35,459 nucleotides of DNA from a virus, in IMG/VR virus record IMGVR_UViG_3300028073_000022, positions 1 to 35,459 of that record; one strand, written 5' to 3'. Positions 35,297 to 35,459 of the stretch are shown here, piece after piece. Under the pieces are notes generated by a model. It had not been told where the DNA came from, did no database searches, and saw only the letters and a list, made by a program, of their open reading frames with translations. Made by a program: the position numbers and the translations under genes. The first letter of the stretch is position 1. The number at the start of each line of letters is the position of its first letter.

Positions 35297-35459
35297 TTTT
35301 GCGCCATTGTGCGAGAATGTCTTTTATATGAATTTCCAACTGTTTTTTCTTTGTTTTACTAATAGAAACGCCAGATCTTAACTGTAAATAAGCCTGTCTA
35401 AGCTCAACAGGCAGTCTTTCGTCAATTATTTCTAGCATTTCCCTAGTTGCTGCATCATT
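35289..35459 (-). CDS. C-terminal end of an unknown protein, 5' end cut by window edge
   Basis: The frame is open from the window edge and ends at TAG (35291-35289), which overlaps the next start by 8 bases (ATGGCTAG). The 56 visible residues are helical and basic (LPVELRQAYLQLR, KTKKKQLEIHIKDIL). A short helix-turn-helix or sigma-region-4-like tail is conceivable. No family can be assigned from this fragment. Confidence 0.7.
   Translation of the reverse strand, partial: NDAATREMLEIIDERLPVELRQAYLQLRSGVSISKTKKKQLEIHIKDILAQWRKNG

Overview
The window is a structural-gene segment of an AT-rich tailed double-stranded DNA phage (Caudoviricetes). Every supported gene lies on the minus strand, so the region reads from right (35459) to left (1). 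The evidence is a terminase large subunit with Walker and nuclease motifs, a portal-like protein, a protease-scaffold gene, a probable decoration protein, a probable major capsid protein, and very large fibre proteins. Most genes overlap by 1-23 bases or are only a few bases apart, and several starts have good Shine-Dalgarno sequences (AGGAG, GAGG), so the host probably uses standard ribosome-binding sites. The host cannot be named. No tRNA, integrase, CRISPR array or insertion sequence was seen, and no gene-free stretch exceeds 100 bases.

Right part (35459-25011), packaging and head: the end of an unknown gene, a helix-turn-helix/coiled-coil protein that may be the small terminase, a GDP-mannose 4,6-dehydratase, an ERCC4-family nuclease, the large terminase, the portal, a glycosyltransferase-like protein overlapping the portal gene by 68 bases, a protease-scaffold gene with a convincing internal scaffold start, a decoration protein and the capsid protein. 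A strong hairpin terminator follows the capsid gene, and a candidate promoter lies just after it.

Middle part (25010-22526), glycan cassette: a two-domain protein (GT25-like plus Rossmann-like), a GT2-like glycosyltransferase with a DGD motif, and a small sulfotransferase. The first two pairs share ATGA overlaps. These genes lie directly upstream of the fibre genes.

Left part (22522-1), fibres and tail-associated proteins: a 2025-residue modular collagen-like protein with Gly-X-Gln triplets, a conserved phage tail protein, several small proteins (one a membrane/coiled-coil protein, one a 53-residue gene that is easily missed), a Cys-containing unknown, two Ig-like (BppU-like) paralogues, a connector-like protein, a second collagen-like fibre (737 residues), a 2060-residue fibre with low-complexity linkers, and a gene still open at the left edge (750 codons seen) with five Gly-Gly-Pro blocks separated by proline-rich linkers.

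The most interesting idea is inferred, not shown: the phage may glycosylate and perhaps sulfate its own virion surface, with the collagen-like fibres as the natural substrate. The gene cut by the left edge may encode a fibre tip built on a polyglycine-II type fold.
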